A DNA stretch of 64,000 nucleotides from an uncultured Prevotellaceae bacterium (GTDB lineage Bacteria; Bacteroidota; Bacteroidia; Bacteroidales; Bacteroidaceae): the NCBI GenBank assembly GCA_900318685.1, contig ONLL01000003.1, positions 62,001 through 126,000 on the forward strand, given 5' to 3'. Both the position numbers and the translations under genes were made by a program. Under the pieces are notes generated by a model that was given only the letters and a program-made list of their open reading frames with translations, made no database searches and was not told the origin of the DNA. This document shows, in pieces, positions 9,012 to 18,100 of this stretch. Each line of letters opens with the position of its first letter. Positions within the stretch are counted from its first letter, which is position 1.

Positions 9012-11135
9012 TCAAGCGCAGAAACCAATGGCTCTGCGCTGATGCATTTCTTTGGATCGGGGACTAAACTGCTCGAAGGCCGCCTGGATGTCAGAACACT
9101 CAATACGCTGATAGAAGGAGCGCTCCAGTGTGTGGGGCGTCTTCGACATGCGGTCGGCCATAGCCGGGATGATGCCGTTGCGCACCAACTGACCTATCCA
9201 GCGTGCATTAGAGAAGTGCTCGTCGCTGCTGGCCGTGGCTTCGCCAATCTTTCTGAGAAGCAGGTTGTGGGCCTCTGCCGTCAGCTCGTATTGATCCTTT
9301 CGCAGGCTCTCTTCTGCTATCTGCATCAGTTCCGTCGCATTGTAGTCATTGAAGCAGAACTTGTAGGGGAATCGTCCCTGCAATCCTGGATTCATCGTCA
9401 TCAGCTGGTCCATTTCCTCTTGATAGCCTGCAAAAACGATGAGCATGTCGGGTCTCCTCTGACTCAGCACGTCGAGCAGTGCCTCGATAGCATGCCGGCC
9501 GAAGTCCTTGTCGTCGTTTTTGTTGTAGAGCGTGTAGGCCTCGTCCACGAAGAGCACATTGCCTCGTGCTTCCTGCAGCAGATGCTTCATGATCTCTTCT
9601 GTCTCGCCGATATATCGGCCGATCATCGTCGAGCGGTCGGCGCAAATGACTTCCCCCCTTGAGAGGAGACCTAGTGAGTGGTAGATTCTTCCCAAGAGCT
9701 TTGCCACCGTGGTCTTCCCGGTACCGGGATTGCCAGTGAAGATGGCGTGATAGGAGGCATCGTCAGTGGTGCTCAACCCCAGTTGACGACGCTCGGCATA
9801 GAAACGCATACGATTCGACAGGGTGATGATGCTTTTTTTGATGGTATCGAGGCCTACCATCGCGTTCAGCTCCTTCATTGCTTCGTCGAGGCTGGTGGAC
9901 GGTGAGAGCAGTGGTGCAGCGTCGAGGTCGGAGGGTTGCAGGAGAGGGATAACATCTGTCTGCTGACCGTTTTTAATGCAGGCGACGGTGTTCTGCAGAT
10001 AGGCAGGCTCTAGTACCTCTTTGATGTATCGTCGCATGTCGTCGGCCGTCCATTGGCAGATCTGTCCTTGCTGGTATGCATCGATGAGCATTCGGCAAGC
10101 ATGGTACTTCGCTTCAGCGGTGAGTCTCAGTTTGGCGATGTCCGTCTCACTGAAGAACAGGTGAATCATCTCTTCCTGCGAGTAGAGCTCTTCGCAGAGC
10201 CTGTTCTCACGAGGGAAGTGCTGCTGCAGCGAAGGGTTCTGTTCCAGCAGCGTGTCCAGTTCCTGCTGGGTGCCTATGAGGATGCACGAGTTGCCGTTGC
10301 CGGGCCAGTGGCGCATCATCTCCTTTATGATGACCTTCCCACCCGTATCGAATAGACTATTCAGGTGATCATAGCTGAATACGAAGTTCTTCGCAGTAGG
10401 CAGAGATATCTGCAGGATGTTGTCGCTCGATGTCAGGTCCGAGAACGTCGAGCGCAGCTTCTCGTAAGGGTCGCTGCTGCTTGGATTGAAGAGTTCACTG
10501 CAGTTCACCGACTTCAACTCGCCAGGGATGGCGGTCGTCATTTTCAGCAGCATTACCGTGGTCGGCATCCTTCGTTCCGAGCGGGCTGTCAGCAGCAGGT
10601 TGGCAGTATGCTCTGGATCGTCACCCAGCAGCAGACGGCGCATCTCGTTCACCTCGTTTTCCTGGCAACGGTTGAGGGCCCAAGCTTTCAGCTGTTGCAG
10701 ACCAGGACGCCTCGACAGCCTACGCCATAAGTTAAGGTTGTTGCAGAGGCTACCCGAGAGGATATCTTCAGCACTCATCTTCTTACAGACGCGCGGAGGC
10801 TTTATGCTGAGGTTGCCGCACTCACCCAGCTCGATGTCGAAGCGTTGAATATTGCCTTTGCCACTACGCATCAAGAGGAAATAGTTGCCTGGAATCCATA
10901 CTGACGGTGTCGCCATAGTCATCTTCAGAGATCGTCCAGTGCGCTCCACCTTCTTGCTGTCGCCCGTCTCTGCATCGTCTATCAGCATCAGTTGACTGTT
11001 GTAAAGGAAAAAGCTATAGGAGTCAGATACTTTCATACTCCTGTCGAGGGTGATGACAACTATGAGGTTGCCTGCATGATACACAAGTGAATTGCTGCTG
11101 CCCTCAGGCTGCATGGTAAAAAAGATTTTGGTCAT
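9012..11135 (-). CDS. AAA+ ATPase, CbbX/SpoVK type, with degenerate first AAA half
   Basis: This 707-residue protein has a CbbX-like AAA+ module at its C-terminal half: Walker A GNPGTGKTT (468-476), Walker B NVLFVDEAYTL (about 525), sensor region IVFAGYQEEMDQL and arginine-finger segment NPGLQGRFPYKFCF. Residues about 130-380 look like a second AAA module without Walker motifs: CILIGTQQELDTLLEQNPSLQQ aligns by eye with the functional sensor/arginine-finger segment. The first 110 residues are a beta-rich domain I do not recognise. Start is taken at the ATG at 11135 (MTKIFF); the frame stays open upstream to 11243 but that part is not family-like. No substrate gene is adjacent. It could remodel a protein complex; a role is not assignable. 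Confidence 0.8.
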   Translation of the reverse strand: MTKIFFTMQPEGSSNSLVYHAGNLIVVITLDRSMKVSDSYSFFLYNSQLMLIDDAETGDSKKVERTGRSLKMTMATPSVWIPGNYFLLMRSGKGNIQRFDIELGECGNLSIKPPRVCKKMSAEDILSGSLCNNLNLWRRLSRRPGLQQLKAWALNRCQENEVNEMRRLLLGDDPEHTANLLLTARSERRMPTTVMLLKMTTAIPGELKSVNCSELFNPSSSDPYEKLRSTFSDLTSSDNILQISLPTAKNFVFSYDHLNSLFDTGGKVIIKEMMRHWPGNGNSCILIGTQQELDTLLEQNPSLQQHFPRENRLCEELYSQEEMIHLFFSETDIAKLRLTAEAKYHACRMLIDAYQQGQICQWTADDMRRYIKEVLEPAYLQNTVACIKNGQQTDVIPLLQPSDLDAAPLLSPSTSLDEAMKELNAMVGLDTIKKSIITLSNRMRFYAERRQLGLSTTDDASYHAIFTGNPGTGKTTVAKLLGRIYHSLGLLSRGEVICADRSTMIGRYIGETEEIMKHLLQEARGNVLFVDEAYTLYNKNDDKDFGRHAIEALLDVLSQRRPDMLIVFAGYQEEMDQLMTMNPGLQGRFPYKFCFNDYNATELMQIAEESLRKDQYELTAEAHNLLLRKIGEATASSDEHFSNARWIGQLVRNGIIPAMADRMSKTPHTLERSFYQRIECSDIQAAFEQFSPRSKEMHQRRAIGFCA

Positions 11136-11447
11136 TCGTTCTTGTTTTGAAATAAGAATACTAATACGATAATATCGAGAAGCGGTCAAGTCAATACGCT
11201 TCGTCAAAGAGAGTCGTGTGTTCAGTCGCTCAGAGATGAACACAGGATGTATCGTTCAGAGAAGAGACGATGATGTGTCAAAAAGTCAAAGAACGCCCCG
11301 ACATGAAGGCACAATAAGTGCCGTCATGATTGCCAACATTGTGTCTTGCTGCAAGGTTGTCATGCCCCGCTGTGCTGACAGTCGTTGGAATGCTTCTTCA
11401 TGTTCTTTCTGATTTTGACTTTTTTAGTTCGTATTAGAATTCGGGCG

Positions 11448-11478
11448 CAAAGGTAGTGATAATTTGATAATAAACAAA
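11448..11478 (-). promoter_or_regulatory. Bacteroidota promoter of AAA gene
   Basis: On the minus strand TTTG (11475-11478) is followed after 19 bases by TACCTTTG (11448-11455). The nearest convincing gene start is at 11135, so the mRNA would carry a leader of about 300 bases. Confidence 0.65.
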
Positions 11479-11530
11479 GAAAAATGCGATTTTTTTTCAG
11501 AAATTGCTTGAGAGGATGCCTTTTTTTGCT

Positions 11531-11557
11531 TTCTCCCCTCCGCGCGGGAGGGGAGAA
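11531..11557. repeat. Perfect 11-bp GC-rich hairpin (REP-like)
   Basis: TTCTCCCCTCC (11531-11541) pairs perfectly with GGAGGGGAGAA (11547-11557) around a 5-base loop. It lies 8 bases past the esterase stop codon. It is not a standard intrinsic terminator, because an A-run rather than a T-run follows on the minus strand. Its CCCCTCC core resembles other GC-rich repeats in the window (near 21070, 30124 and 42251). Confidence 0.6.
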
Positions 11558-11564
11558 ATGGGCA

Positions 11565-12722
11565 TCAGAGGAACTTCTCAAAGAAGTCCAGCACGCATTT
11601 CTGCGCTGCCTTTCCACAGCTGTGGGGGATGTCCCAGAGCTCGGTCTGCAGGCGGTCGGAGGCGTGCTGGCTCGCCCAGGTGGCGCGCATCGTGGCATAG
11701 GCCTTCTCGACTCCGGCTACGGGGAAGAGCTTGTCCTGCGAGCCGCTGATGAAGAGCATGGGCTTGGGACAGGCGATGCTGGCCACGTGAGGATAGTCCA
11801 TCCAGCGGCGTAGGCCGGGGAAGCAGTTGGCGAAACCGCCGTTCTCGGTGCGGCTGTACTTGAAACTCATCTGCTCGTCGGTGGTCACCATCCAGCATAC
11901 GCAGGCTCCCGCCTTGATGCGGTCGGAGAGAGCCGCTAGCATCCAGGTGCGATAACCGCCCATCGACCATCCTGTGCAGCCTATCCTCGTCGGGTCGACC
12001 TCGGGCATCGATGCCAGGAACTCGGTTGCGGCGATGTCGTCGTAGGTCATGTAGGCGCTGAGGTCGATGCCGTACATCATCATGTTGCCGGCTATCATGT
12101 CGTACCTGTCGCGCAGGGGCCCTTCCTTCTGTCCGCGCTCTCCCCACATGGGTGCGTCGGCCGAGAACACCACGTAGCCGTGCTGGGCGAGGTAGTCGCC
12201 GAAGTACTGCCCCTCGTAGCCCGCTACCCACTCGTCGGCATCCTTGATGACCGCCTGGTCCTCGCAGGCCAGCGGCCGTATCATCTTCTCCTTGCCTATG
12301 AACAGGTGGCCGCCGTGATCGTGCAGGGCGTTGACGGCCGGGAAGGGACCCTTGCCGTCGGGTATCAGCACATAGGCAGGCACGGTGTAGTAGCGTGAGA
12401 GGCGTATCTCGATCTTGCGGGCCTTATAGCCTTCACGCTGCTCTTCGTAGAGCACGTGCATGTCGAAGCCCTCGGCAGGAGGAGGCGGTGGGCAGAGCAT
12501 GCAGTCGAGCACCTTCTGACGGGCAGCCTGCTTCCAGCGGTCGAAGTCGCGTATGTCGCTGTTTCCCCAGGCCAGGGGATAGCTGAGGTCAGCAATCAGC
12601 GAGTCGGCATAGACGGGCAGGTTGCGCATGAATTCGTACTTCTCGCGCCGCTGGTTCTGGGCCGATGCCGATAGCGCCAGCAACATGCAGAGCAGTGCTA
12701 TTTGAGTTGTCCTTTTAGCCAT
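11565..12722 (-). CDS. Secreted alpha/beta-hydrolase (acetyl-xylan-esterase-like)
   Basis: This 385-residue protein has a signal peptide (MAKRTTQIALLCMLLALSASAQ) and an alpha/beta-hydrolase fold. The nucleophile is S253 in GWSMGG, the oxyanion region includes NALHDHGGH, and the acid and histidine probably lie in SGSQDKLFPV and the C-terminal IPHSCGK. The chosen ATG at 12722 gives the signal peptide and overlaps the end of the upstream esterase gene by 25 bases, suggesting translational coupling. The family (Abhydrolase_7-like) includes putative esterases acting on plant polysaccharide decorations, but the substrate is inferred from the neighbouring CE7 enzyme. Confidence 0.8.
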   Translation of the reverse strand: MAKRTTQIALLCMLLALSASAQNQRREKYEFMRNLPVYADSLIADLSYPLAWGNSDIRDFDRWKQAARQKVLDCMLCPPPPPAEGFDMHVLYEEQREGYKARKIEIRLSRYYTVPAYVLIPDGKGPFPAVNALHDHGGHLFIGKEKMIRPLACEDQAVIKDADEWVAGYEGQYFGDYLAQHGYVVFSADAPMWGERGQKEGPLRDRYDMIAGNMMMYGIDLSAYMTYDDIAATEFLASMPEVDPTRIGCTGWSMGGYRTWMLAALSDRIKAGACVCWMVTTDEQMSFKYSRTENGGFANCFPGLRRWMDYPHVASIACPKPMLFISGSQDKLFPVAGVEKAYATMRATWASQHASDRLQTELWDIPHSCGKAAQKCVLDFFEKFL

Positions 12723-14038
12723 ATCATTTGTCCTTGATTCGTTTCGGTGGTGGTCCAATGCTCGTTGATGGGCGTGATGAGTGATTCCTTGGGAGCCGTG
12801 ATGAGGTTCCACACGACGTAGCTCGTCGTCGGCGGGCATGTGTTGTCGTTATAGCCCCACGTCAGATAGGCAGGGCAATGGATGCGGCGGGCGAAGTTCA
12901 CTACGTCGTAGTATTGCAGCGTGCGTATCTTCTCGGGAGTGAGCATCTGGTTCTCGCGATGGAAATGCGGGTAGCCGCCCGTCCGTCCTTCCTCGGCATA
13001 GGCTGCCATATCGCTCAGGGCGGGATGATTGGCCACGCAGGCCGTCACGCGTGAGTCGAGGCCTGCCGTGATGAGCGAGAGGGCTCCACCCTGGCTGCCT
13101 CCCTGCACAAAGACATTGCGGCCATCCCATTCGGGGAGCGAGCAGAGATAGTCGAGGGCGCGTATGCAAGCCACGTAGACGTGCTTCATGTAGTAGTTGT
13201 CGCGGTTGTCGAGGCCGTTCTCCAGGTAGCCGTTCTCGCCAGAGAAGGCGCTGGATATCTCCTTGAACTGCTCCTCAGTCATCTCGGGGTTGAGTCCGTG
13301 AATCTCCATCTCTAGTCGTATGAATCCGTTCCTAGCGTAATAAGTATTGCGCATTGGTTCCTTGATGGTCTTGATGCCGGCTCCTGGCGGGCAGAGCACG
13401 ATGGGATGCTTGGCGGCAGCGGCATCCCGGGGCATCGTCAGATAGCCGTAGATGCTGTGGCGGCTGTCGGTATGCAGTTTGATCAGGTAGCAGTCGAACT
13501 CGTCGGTGCTGTATTTCTCTACGCGCTCACGCCGGGTCAGCAGCCGCTCTGTGCTCACTTCCTTGCGGGCTTTGTCGATGTTCGCCTTCCAGAATTCGTC
13601 GAAGTCGGCAGGATTGCTGGTGTAGGGCTTCAGCTTCTCGGGCGAGAATCCCACCTTCACGTGGTGTTCGTACAGCTTGCCGTCGACGGTGGCTTTGAGC
13701 CGCATATCGAGGAATCCGGGCTTCTTCATCGTTCCCATATTGATGATGGCGCGCCCGTTCTTCAGCATCACCTGTCCCCGGGAGGTGGCGGGCAGCATGT
13801 CGGGTCCTATCTCGTAGCTCACCTCTACGTTTTGCGGGATGCCATATTTGCAGAACGTCACTTCCACCTTCGCCTTTTCTCCCGTCTTGTAGAGCCAGTC
13901 AGCGTGATCGGGCACCGTCAGCCACAGGTAGTCGCTGCGGTAGGGGTAGTTCTCGGCCGTAGCCACCATCACCGACAGCTGGAGCACTATCAGCACCGCC
14001 ATCATCTTCGTCATCCATTTGCTCTTCATCTGTTTCAT
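12698..14038 (-). CDS. Acetyl xylan esterase, CE7 family
   Basis: This 446-residue secreted enzyme would remove acetyl groups from xylan or xylo-oligosaccharides. A signal peptide covers about residues 1-28, an N-terminal beta-sandwich of about 110 residues precedes the catalytic domain, which starts near KPYTSNPADFDEFW. The nucleophile is S315 in GGSQGG; the acid is in GYNDNTCPP (about 410) and the histidine in NEHWTT (about 433). The PPGAG and FIRLEMEIHG segments are typical of CE7. The second ATG-containing methionine cluster (MKQMKSKWMTKMM) leaves some uncertainty on the exact start. It is the first gene of a two-gene unit with the downstream esterase, whose start it overlaps. Confidence 0.85.
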   Translation of the reverse strand: MKQMKSKWMTKMMAVLIVLQLSVMVATAENYPYRSDYLWLTVPDHADWLYKTGEKAKVEVTFCKYGIPQNVEVSYEIGPDMLPATSRGQVMLKNGRAIINMGTMKKPGFLDMRLKATVDGKLYEHHVKVGFSPEKLKPYTSNPADFDEFWKANIDKARKEVSTERLLTRRERVEKYSTDEFDCYLIKLHTDSRHSIYGYLTMPRDAAAAKHPIVLCPPGAGIKTIKEPMRNTYYARNGFIRLEMEIHGLNPEMTEEQFKEISSAFSGENGYLENGLDNRDNYYMKHVYVACIRALDYLCSLPEWDGRNVFVQGGSQGGALSLITAGLDSRVTACVANHPALSDMAAYAEEGRTGGYPHFHRENQMLTPEKIRTLQYYDVVNFARRIHCPAYLTWGYNDNTCPPTTSYVVWNLITAPKESLITPINEHWTTTETNQGQMIWLKGQLK

Positions 14039-14371
14039 TAGCTATTTAGTTGTAGTTAGCGTTTGCAAATTTAGACAAAATTTCTGAGATTATAAGCCTG
14101 ATGAGGTAAAAACTTACACAAATAGCCCCGAAAAATTGGAAATCAAGGCCGACAGACGCTCATTCCCGTCCATTTTCGTGCTCTAAGTCACAATTTTTTC
14201 CTCTCTTTGAGGTGTTCACATGTATTACTTCAAAGCCAGCCCAAGTACTTACCTGCCATATCACCGCATGTTGTCAGCCCTCTATTGACTGATCAGCCTC
14301 TGCTCGTAGTATGACCTATATGGATAAAATAGCCATTGTAACTCATCAAAATATGTTAAATATTCGTTTTT

Positions 14372-14453
14372 AATATCACAATATCACCCATAATATCACA
14401 CTTTAATGCCTTGTAATTCAGCGATATATACTATTAGTGATATTTGTGATATT
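14372..14453. repeat. AATATCAC/GTGATATT repeat cluster
   Basis: AATATCAC occurs at 14372-14379, 14380-14387 and 14392-14399; its reverse complement GTGATATT occurs at 14437-14444 and 14446-14453. Closely spaced direct copies on both sides of a 37-base gap suggest a protein-binding array, but no nearby gene explains it. Confidence 0.7.
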
Positions 14454-14639
14454 GGTTTTTGAAAAATCAATAGATGTATGCCGCCAACCAGACACGGCAC
14501 TTTTGAAGTACCTCGACAGCCTCCTAATACAGCAAGGAAGCCGTGCTTGCTATACAACGAGGCTGCAGAGCCACTACAAGAAGGCCGTCGTTCGTATACA
14601 AGAAGGCCATCCCAGTTACCACTAATCGCCCTTTCGGCT

Positions 14640-14728
14640 AAGTAAAACAAGTTGTTTTACCTTTCAAAGTCATATATTTAGTACACCAAAGTATACTACT
14701 TACGAAGGTAAAACAACTTGTTTTACTT
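14640..14728. repeat. Paired palindrome element, locus 1
   Basis: The near-palindrome GTAAAACAAGTTGTTTTAC (14642-14660) and its reverse complement (14708-14726) form 24-base perfect inverted arms (14640-14663 and 14705-14728). The 47-base spacer has the blocks TCAAAGT, GTACACCAAAGT and CGAA at the same 10-base intervals as the copy near 38668-38754. Confidence 0.85.
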
Positions 14729-14854
14729 CATCAACCCATATACTTTCTTATTACAAGTCTCGCTACTGGCTCCGAGAGAACGTATCTGAGCCACCGAGAG
14801 AACGTATCTCTTCCCTCTCAGTCACTATCTTTTGATAAGAAAATATGCAATTCG

Positions 14855-14886
14855 TTTGGCGGTTCGGATTATTATTCGTTACTTTG
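14855..14886 (+). promoter_or_regulatory. Promoter upstream of GLUG surface protein
   Basis: TTTG (14855-14858), 20 bases, then TTACTTTG (14879-14886; one mismatch). The bases after it, GCACCGTCGCTT, are identical to those after the minus-strand promoter at 38486-38517. A transcript would start near 14893 and reach the gene at 15164 with a leader of about 270 bases. Confidence 0.55.
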
Positions 14887-15163
14887 CACCGTCGCTTGTT
14901 AGCCCTCCGAGGTAAAGCGGGCGGTCTTATATATGAGAAAGACGTTTTCGGACGTCTGTCGTCGTGACTCACGAACCTCGTAAGTCTATATCATCAGTTT
15001 TCATGTTTGAAGTGGACTATATGTGAGTTTGGAGTTCCGGATGGGCAGAGAAACAGACACCTACGCCTTTTTTGTATCATAAGCTAACCTTAAAATGAAC
15101 GATTAACTGCCGAGTCTGGGGTGTTGTCGGTGTATATGAAAAAATCACTAAAACAAAAATTAT

Positions 15164-18100
15164 ATGAAACGATTTTTTTCCATTGGAGCATTGTTCCTGT
15201 GTTCTCTTTTTGCATTCGCACAGTACAGCGGTTCGGGAAACGGAACGGAGGATGACCCGTATCTGATTTACAATGAGAACCAGCTGTCGCAGGTATCGAA
15301 TTTCCTCAATCAAGAGGGAGTGGTGTTTAAACTGATGAAGGACTTGAACCTCACCAATTGGATTGCAGAGAACAATCCCAGTCAGGGATGGCTTCCCATT
15401 GGTGTGGAGTCAACCCCATTCAAAGGTAAGTTCTATGGCAACAATCACAAAATCACAGGTCTAACAATCAACCGAACTTCTACGAATAACGTGGGATTCT
15501 TTGGCTATGTTACCAACGCAACCATTAGCGACCTGACAATTGAGGGAACGACTATTACTGGTACCGATAATGTTGGTGCTATGTTTGGATATATCAGTGG
15601 ATCTACTGTAACCAATTGTCATGTGGTAATGACGGGGGAAACTGGAGTCGTAGGAAAAAGATGGATAGGTGGTTTCGCAGGAAATTCCAGTAACACAAAC
15701 TATTCAACATTTAGCGTAAATGCCTATGCTACAAATGGGCTTAATGATCCTGGGACATCTGGGATAATCGGAGGCTTTATTGGCACTGTAAATGGAGGAG
15801 AGTTTTCAAATGGTAGTGCTATAGGAGGTGTTTCCAATTCAGGTGGCTATACGGGTGGGTTGTTTGGCAAAGCCAGACTCATTACACTTAACACTATTAA
15901 CGTGAAAAGTGATATAGCAGGAAAAAGCTATACTGGCGGAATTATAGGTTGGTGTGCAACAGGTAGCTTGACAAACTGCGTCTATGAAGGCTCGATTTCA
16001 GGTAAACAGTATGTTGGTGGAATTGTTGGCTCACTTGAGACAACCACCAGTAGTTTTGAATCTTGTTTCTCCAAAGGCAAGATAACAGCTACAGGCGATT
16101 ACTGTGGTGGCATCGTAGGCGTCAGCCAAGGCGCTTGTATTGAAGAAATGGAGAGTTGCAGCCACTTTGGAGACATTAGCGGCCAGTCGTATGTTGGAGG
16201 TTTGGTAGGCGCCGTATTAAACACTGTGGAGGCCCCCACTTTGCACACTTATGAAACAAGGAGCAGTAGTAATTATTCAAACAGTTCACACAGAAATTGG
16301 TATTATGAAACAATCAGCACAGGTAGCAGTGTTACCAAAAAGCTGAACAACTGTACTGCCATTGGTAATATCACTGGTAGTACATTTGTTGGTGGACTTA
16401 TAGGAAGTGAAATTACAGCTAATGGATATTCTTCAAGTTCACATAAGACAGAAGATTATTTTGTATTTGAGGGTACAACATATATAAAATACGATCCTCA
16501 AGTATATTACACTTACACTCGAAATACCATTAGCCTATCGTTGACCAACAACTTCTATAGTGGTACGTTGCAAGGAACCGAGAATGTCGGTGGCTTGGTT
16601 GGCTACAAAAGCGGTGGTATTATCCAAAACAACTATGCATATGCAAACATCTTTGGAACATCAAAGGTGGGTGGTGTCGTTGGGCAAATATCTGCAGACA
16701 ATATAGATAATAGTTATAACACTACAACACTAAAGTCAAATGTCACCATCAATGGTACTGTCTCAGCAACGGCTTCTGCTGTTGGTCGCATTTATGGCAG
16801 CACAGACAATATGAACTATACTGTTATTGGTGCTCTCGCTTCAGCTGAAGGCAACCGTGCCTTGACGCAGACCAAGGTGATACTACAGGGTGTGGTGCAG
16901 GAAGTAGGGGACGACCTGCAGAATGGTACCAGCATCGGTCCGTCGCTGCTGAAACTGAAAGCTACTTATGTATCAATGGGCTGGAATTTTGATGATAACT
17001 GGAATAGTTTGGAGACGGAATGCTACCCCTATAAGAAATATCAGGCTGCACCGCCAATAATAAAAAGCGACCTCGTTTCACAAGCTACGAGCATCAGCGG
17101 ACAGAGTCTTAATGGGGGAACCGTTTACCTTTACTATAAAGACCGCGATGCAGTTTCAACGGTATGTGATGGGTATAACTGGACGTTTGATACAGAGGCC
17201 CTGCAGAGTGGCGCCTTGGTGCAAATCTACGCCGACGTGGAAGGCATGACTCCTTCCTACTTCACTACAACCACCGTCGGTTATCCTGGTAGTGGCACAG
17301 AAGATGACCCCTACCGCATTTATACGGCAGAAGACCTGCAAGGTGCCTCGAACCGTGGCTACTACAAGCTGATGAATGACATCGACTTGACACAGTGGAT
17401 TAACGAGAATAGCCCCACGGAGGGCTGGCCCGCCATCGGGCGCAACAGCGGCGAGGCCACGTATATCGACGGCGACGGCCACAAGGTGACTGGCCTCTGG
17501 ATGAACACCACACAGAACTACAACGGTCTGTTCTCAAACTTCTCTGCCGGACAAATCAAGAACCTCACCGTAGAGGTGGCCACAGGCAAGAAGGTGAAGG
17601 GCGGTGACTATACAGGTATCCTGATAGGCCGCAATGCCAACGGACGACTAGTGAACTGCTCGGTGAAGGGAGCCGTGGAAGGCACTGGCCATGTGGGTGG
17701 TCTCGTAGGCTATGCAGAGAACACCACCATCAGCGCCATCACGGCCGATGCCAACATCACTGGCACCTCCTACGTAGGCGGTGTGGCAGGTCAGGCCATG
17801 AACTGCACCATGACCACCTGCAATGCAGTCACTACGATTGTCAGCAGTGGTGTCAACAGCAACGTGGGCGGCCTTGTTGGTTACGCCAAGGACGGCTCCA
17901 TCAGCAAGTGCTCAGCACAGAACAACCTTACGGCAGCCAACGAGTCCAACAGTGTGGGTGGCCTCGTCGGCTACTCTGAGACACCTGTCAGCCTCTCGTT
18001 CTCAACAGGTAGCGTGGCAGCCACCGGCAGCGATTCCTATTCAGGCGGTCTGGTGGGCTATGCCTTGTCGCCCATTGAGAATAGCTATAGCACAGCCCAT

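Larger units (their letters stand above)
11136..11564. other. Non-coding stretch: long leader of AAA gene and GC-rich hairpin
   Basis: This gap between the AAA gene and the esterase gene (both on the minus strand) holds a minus-strand promoter (11448-11478), a predicted leader of about 300 bases, two tiny overlapping minus-strand open frames (13 codons from 11401; 25 codons from 11363) and a GC-rich hairpin at 11531-11557. I see no RNA family I can name. Confidence 0.55.
14039..15163. other. 1.1 kb repeat-rich intergenic region
   Basis: No convincing gene lies here. From left to right it holds a cluster of AATATCAC direct repeats with inverted GTGATATT copies (14372-14453), a pair of palindromes (14640-14728), a 16-base direct repeat CCGAGAGAACGTATCT (14772-14787 and 14794-14809), a promoter (14855-14886), and a stem-loop AGACGT/ACGTCT (14940-14957) in the probable leader of the surface-protein gene at 15164. 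Part of this architecture recurs near 38486-38757. Confidence 0.7.

Noticed and set aside
11531-11557. Hairpin as an intrinsic terminator of the esterase operon
   Set aside because: The strand read by the esterase genes has an A-run, not a T-run, after the stem; kept as a repeat only.
14396-14650. 84-codon minus-strand frame in the intergenic region
   Set aside because: No homology signals, no promoter or ribosome site, and it spans the repeat clusters.
14640-14728. Inverted repeats as ends of an insertion sequence
   Set aside because: No transposase or degraded transposase frame lies between or near the arms, and the enclosed DNA is only 41 bases.
14769-14810. Short direct repeats as a CRISPR array
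   Set aside because: Only two copies of a 16-base repeat with a 6-base gap; no spacers and no cas genes.
14886-14990. Possible tRNA or named structured RNA after the promoter
   Set aside because: One short stem-loop is visible but no cloverleaf or known family pattern.
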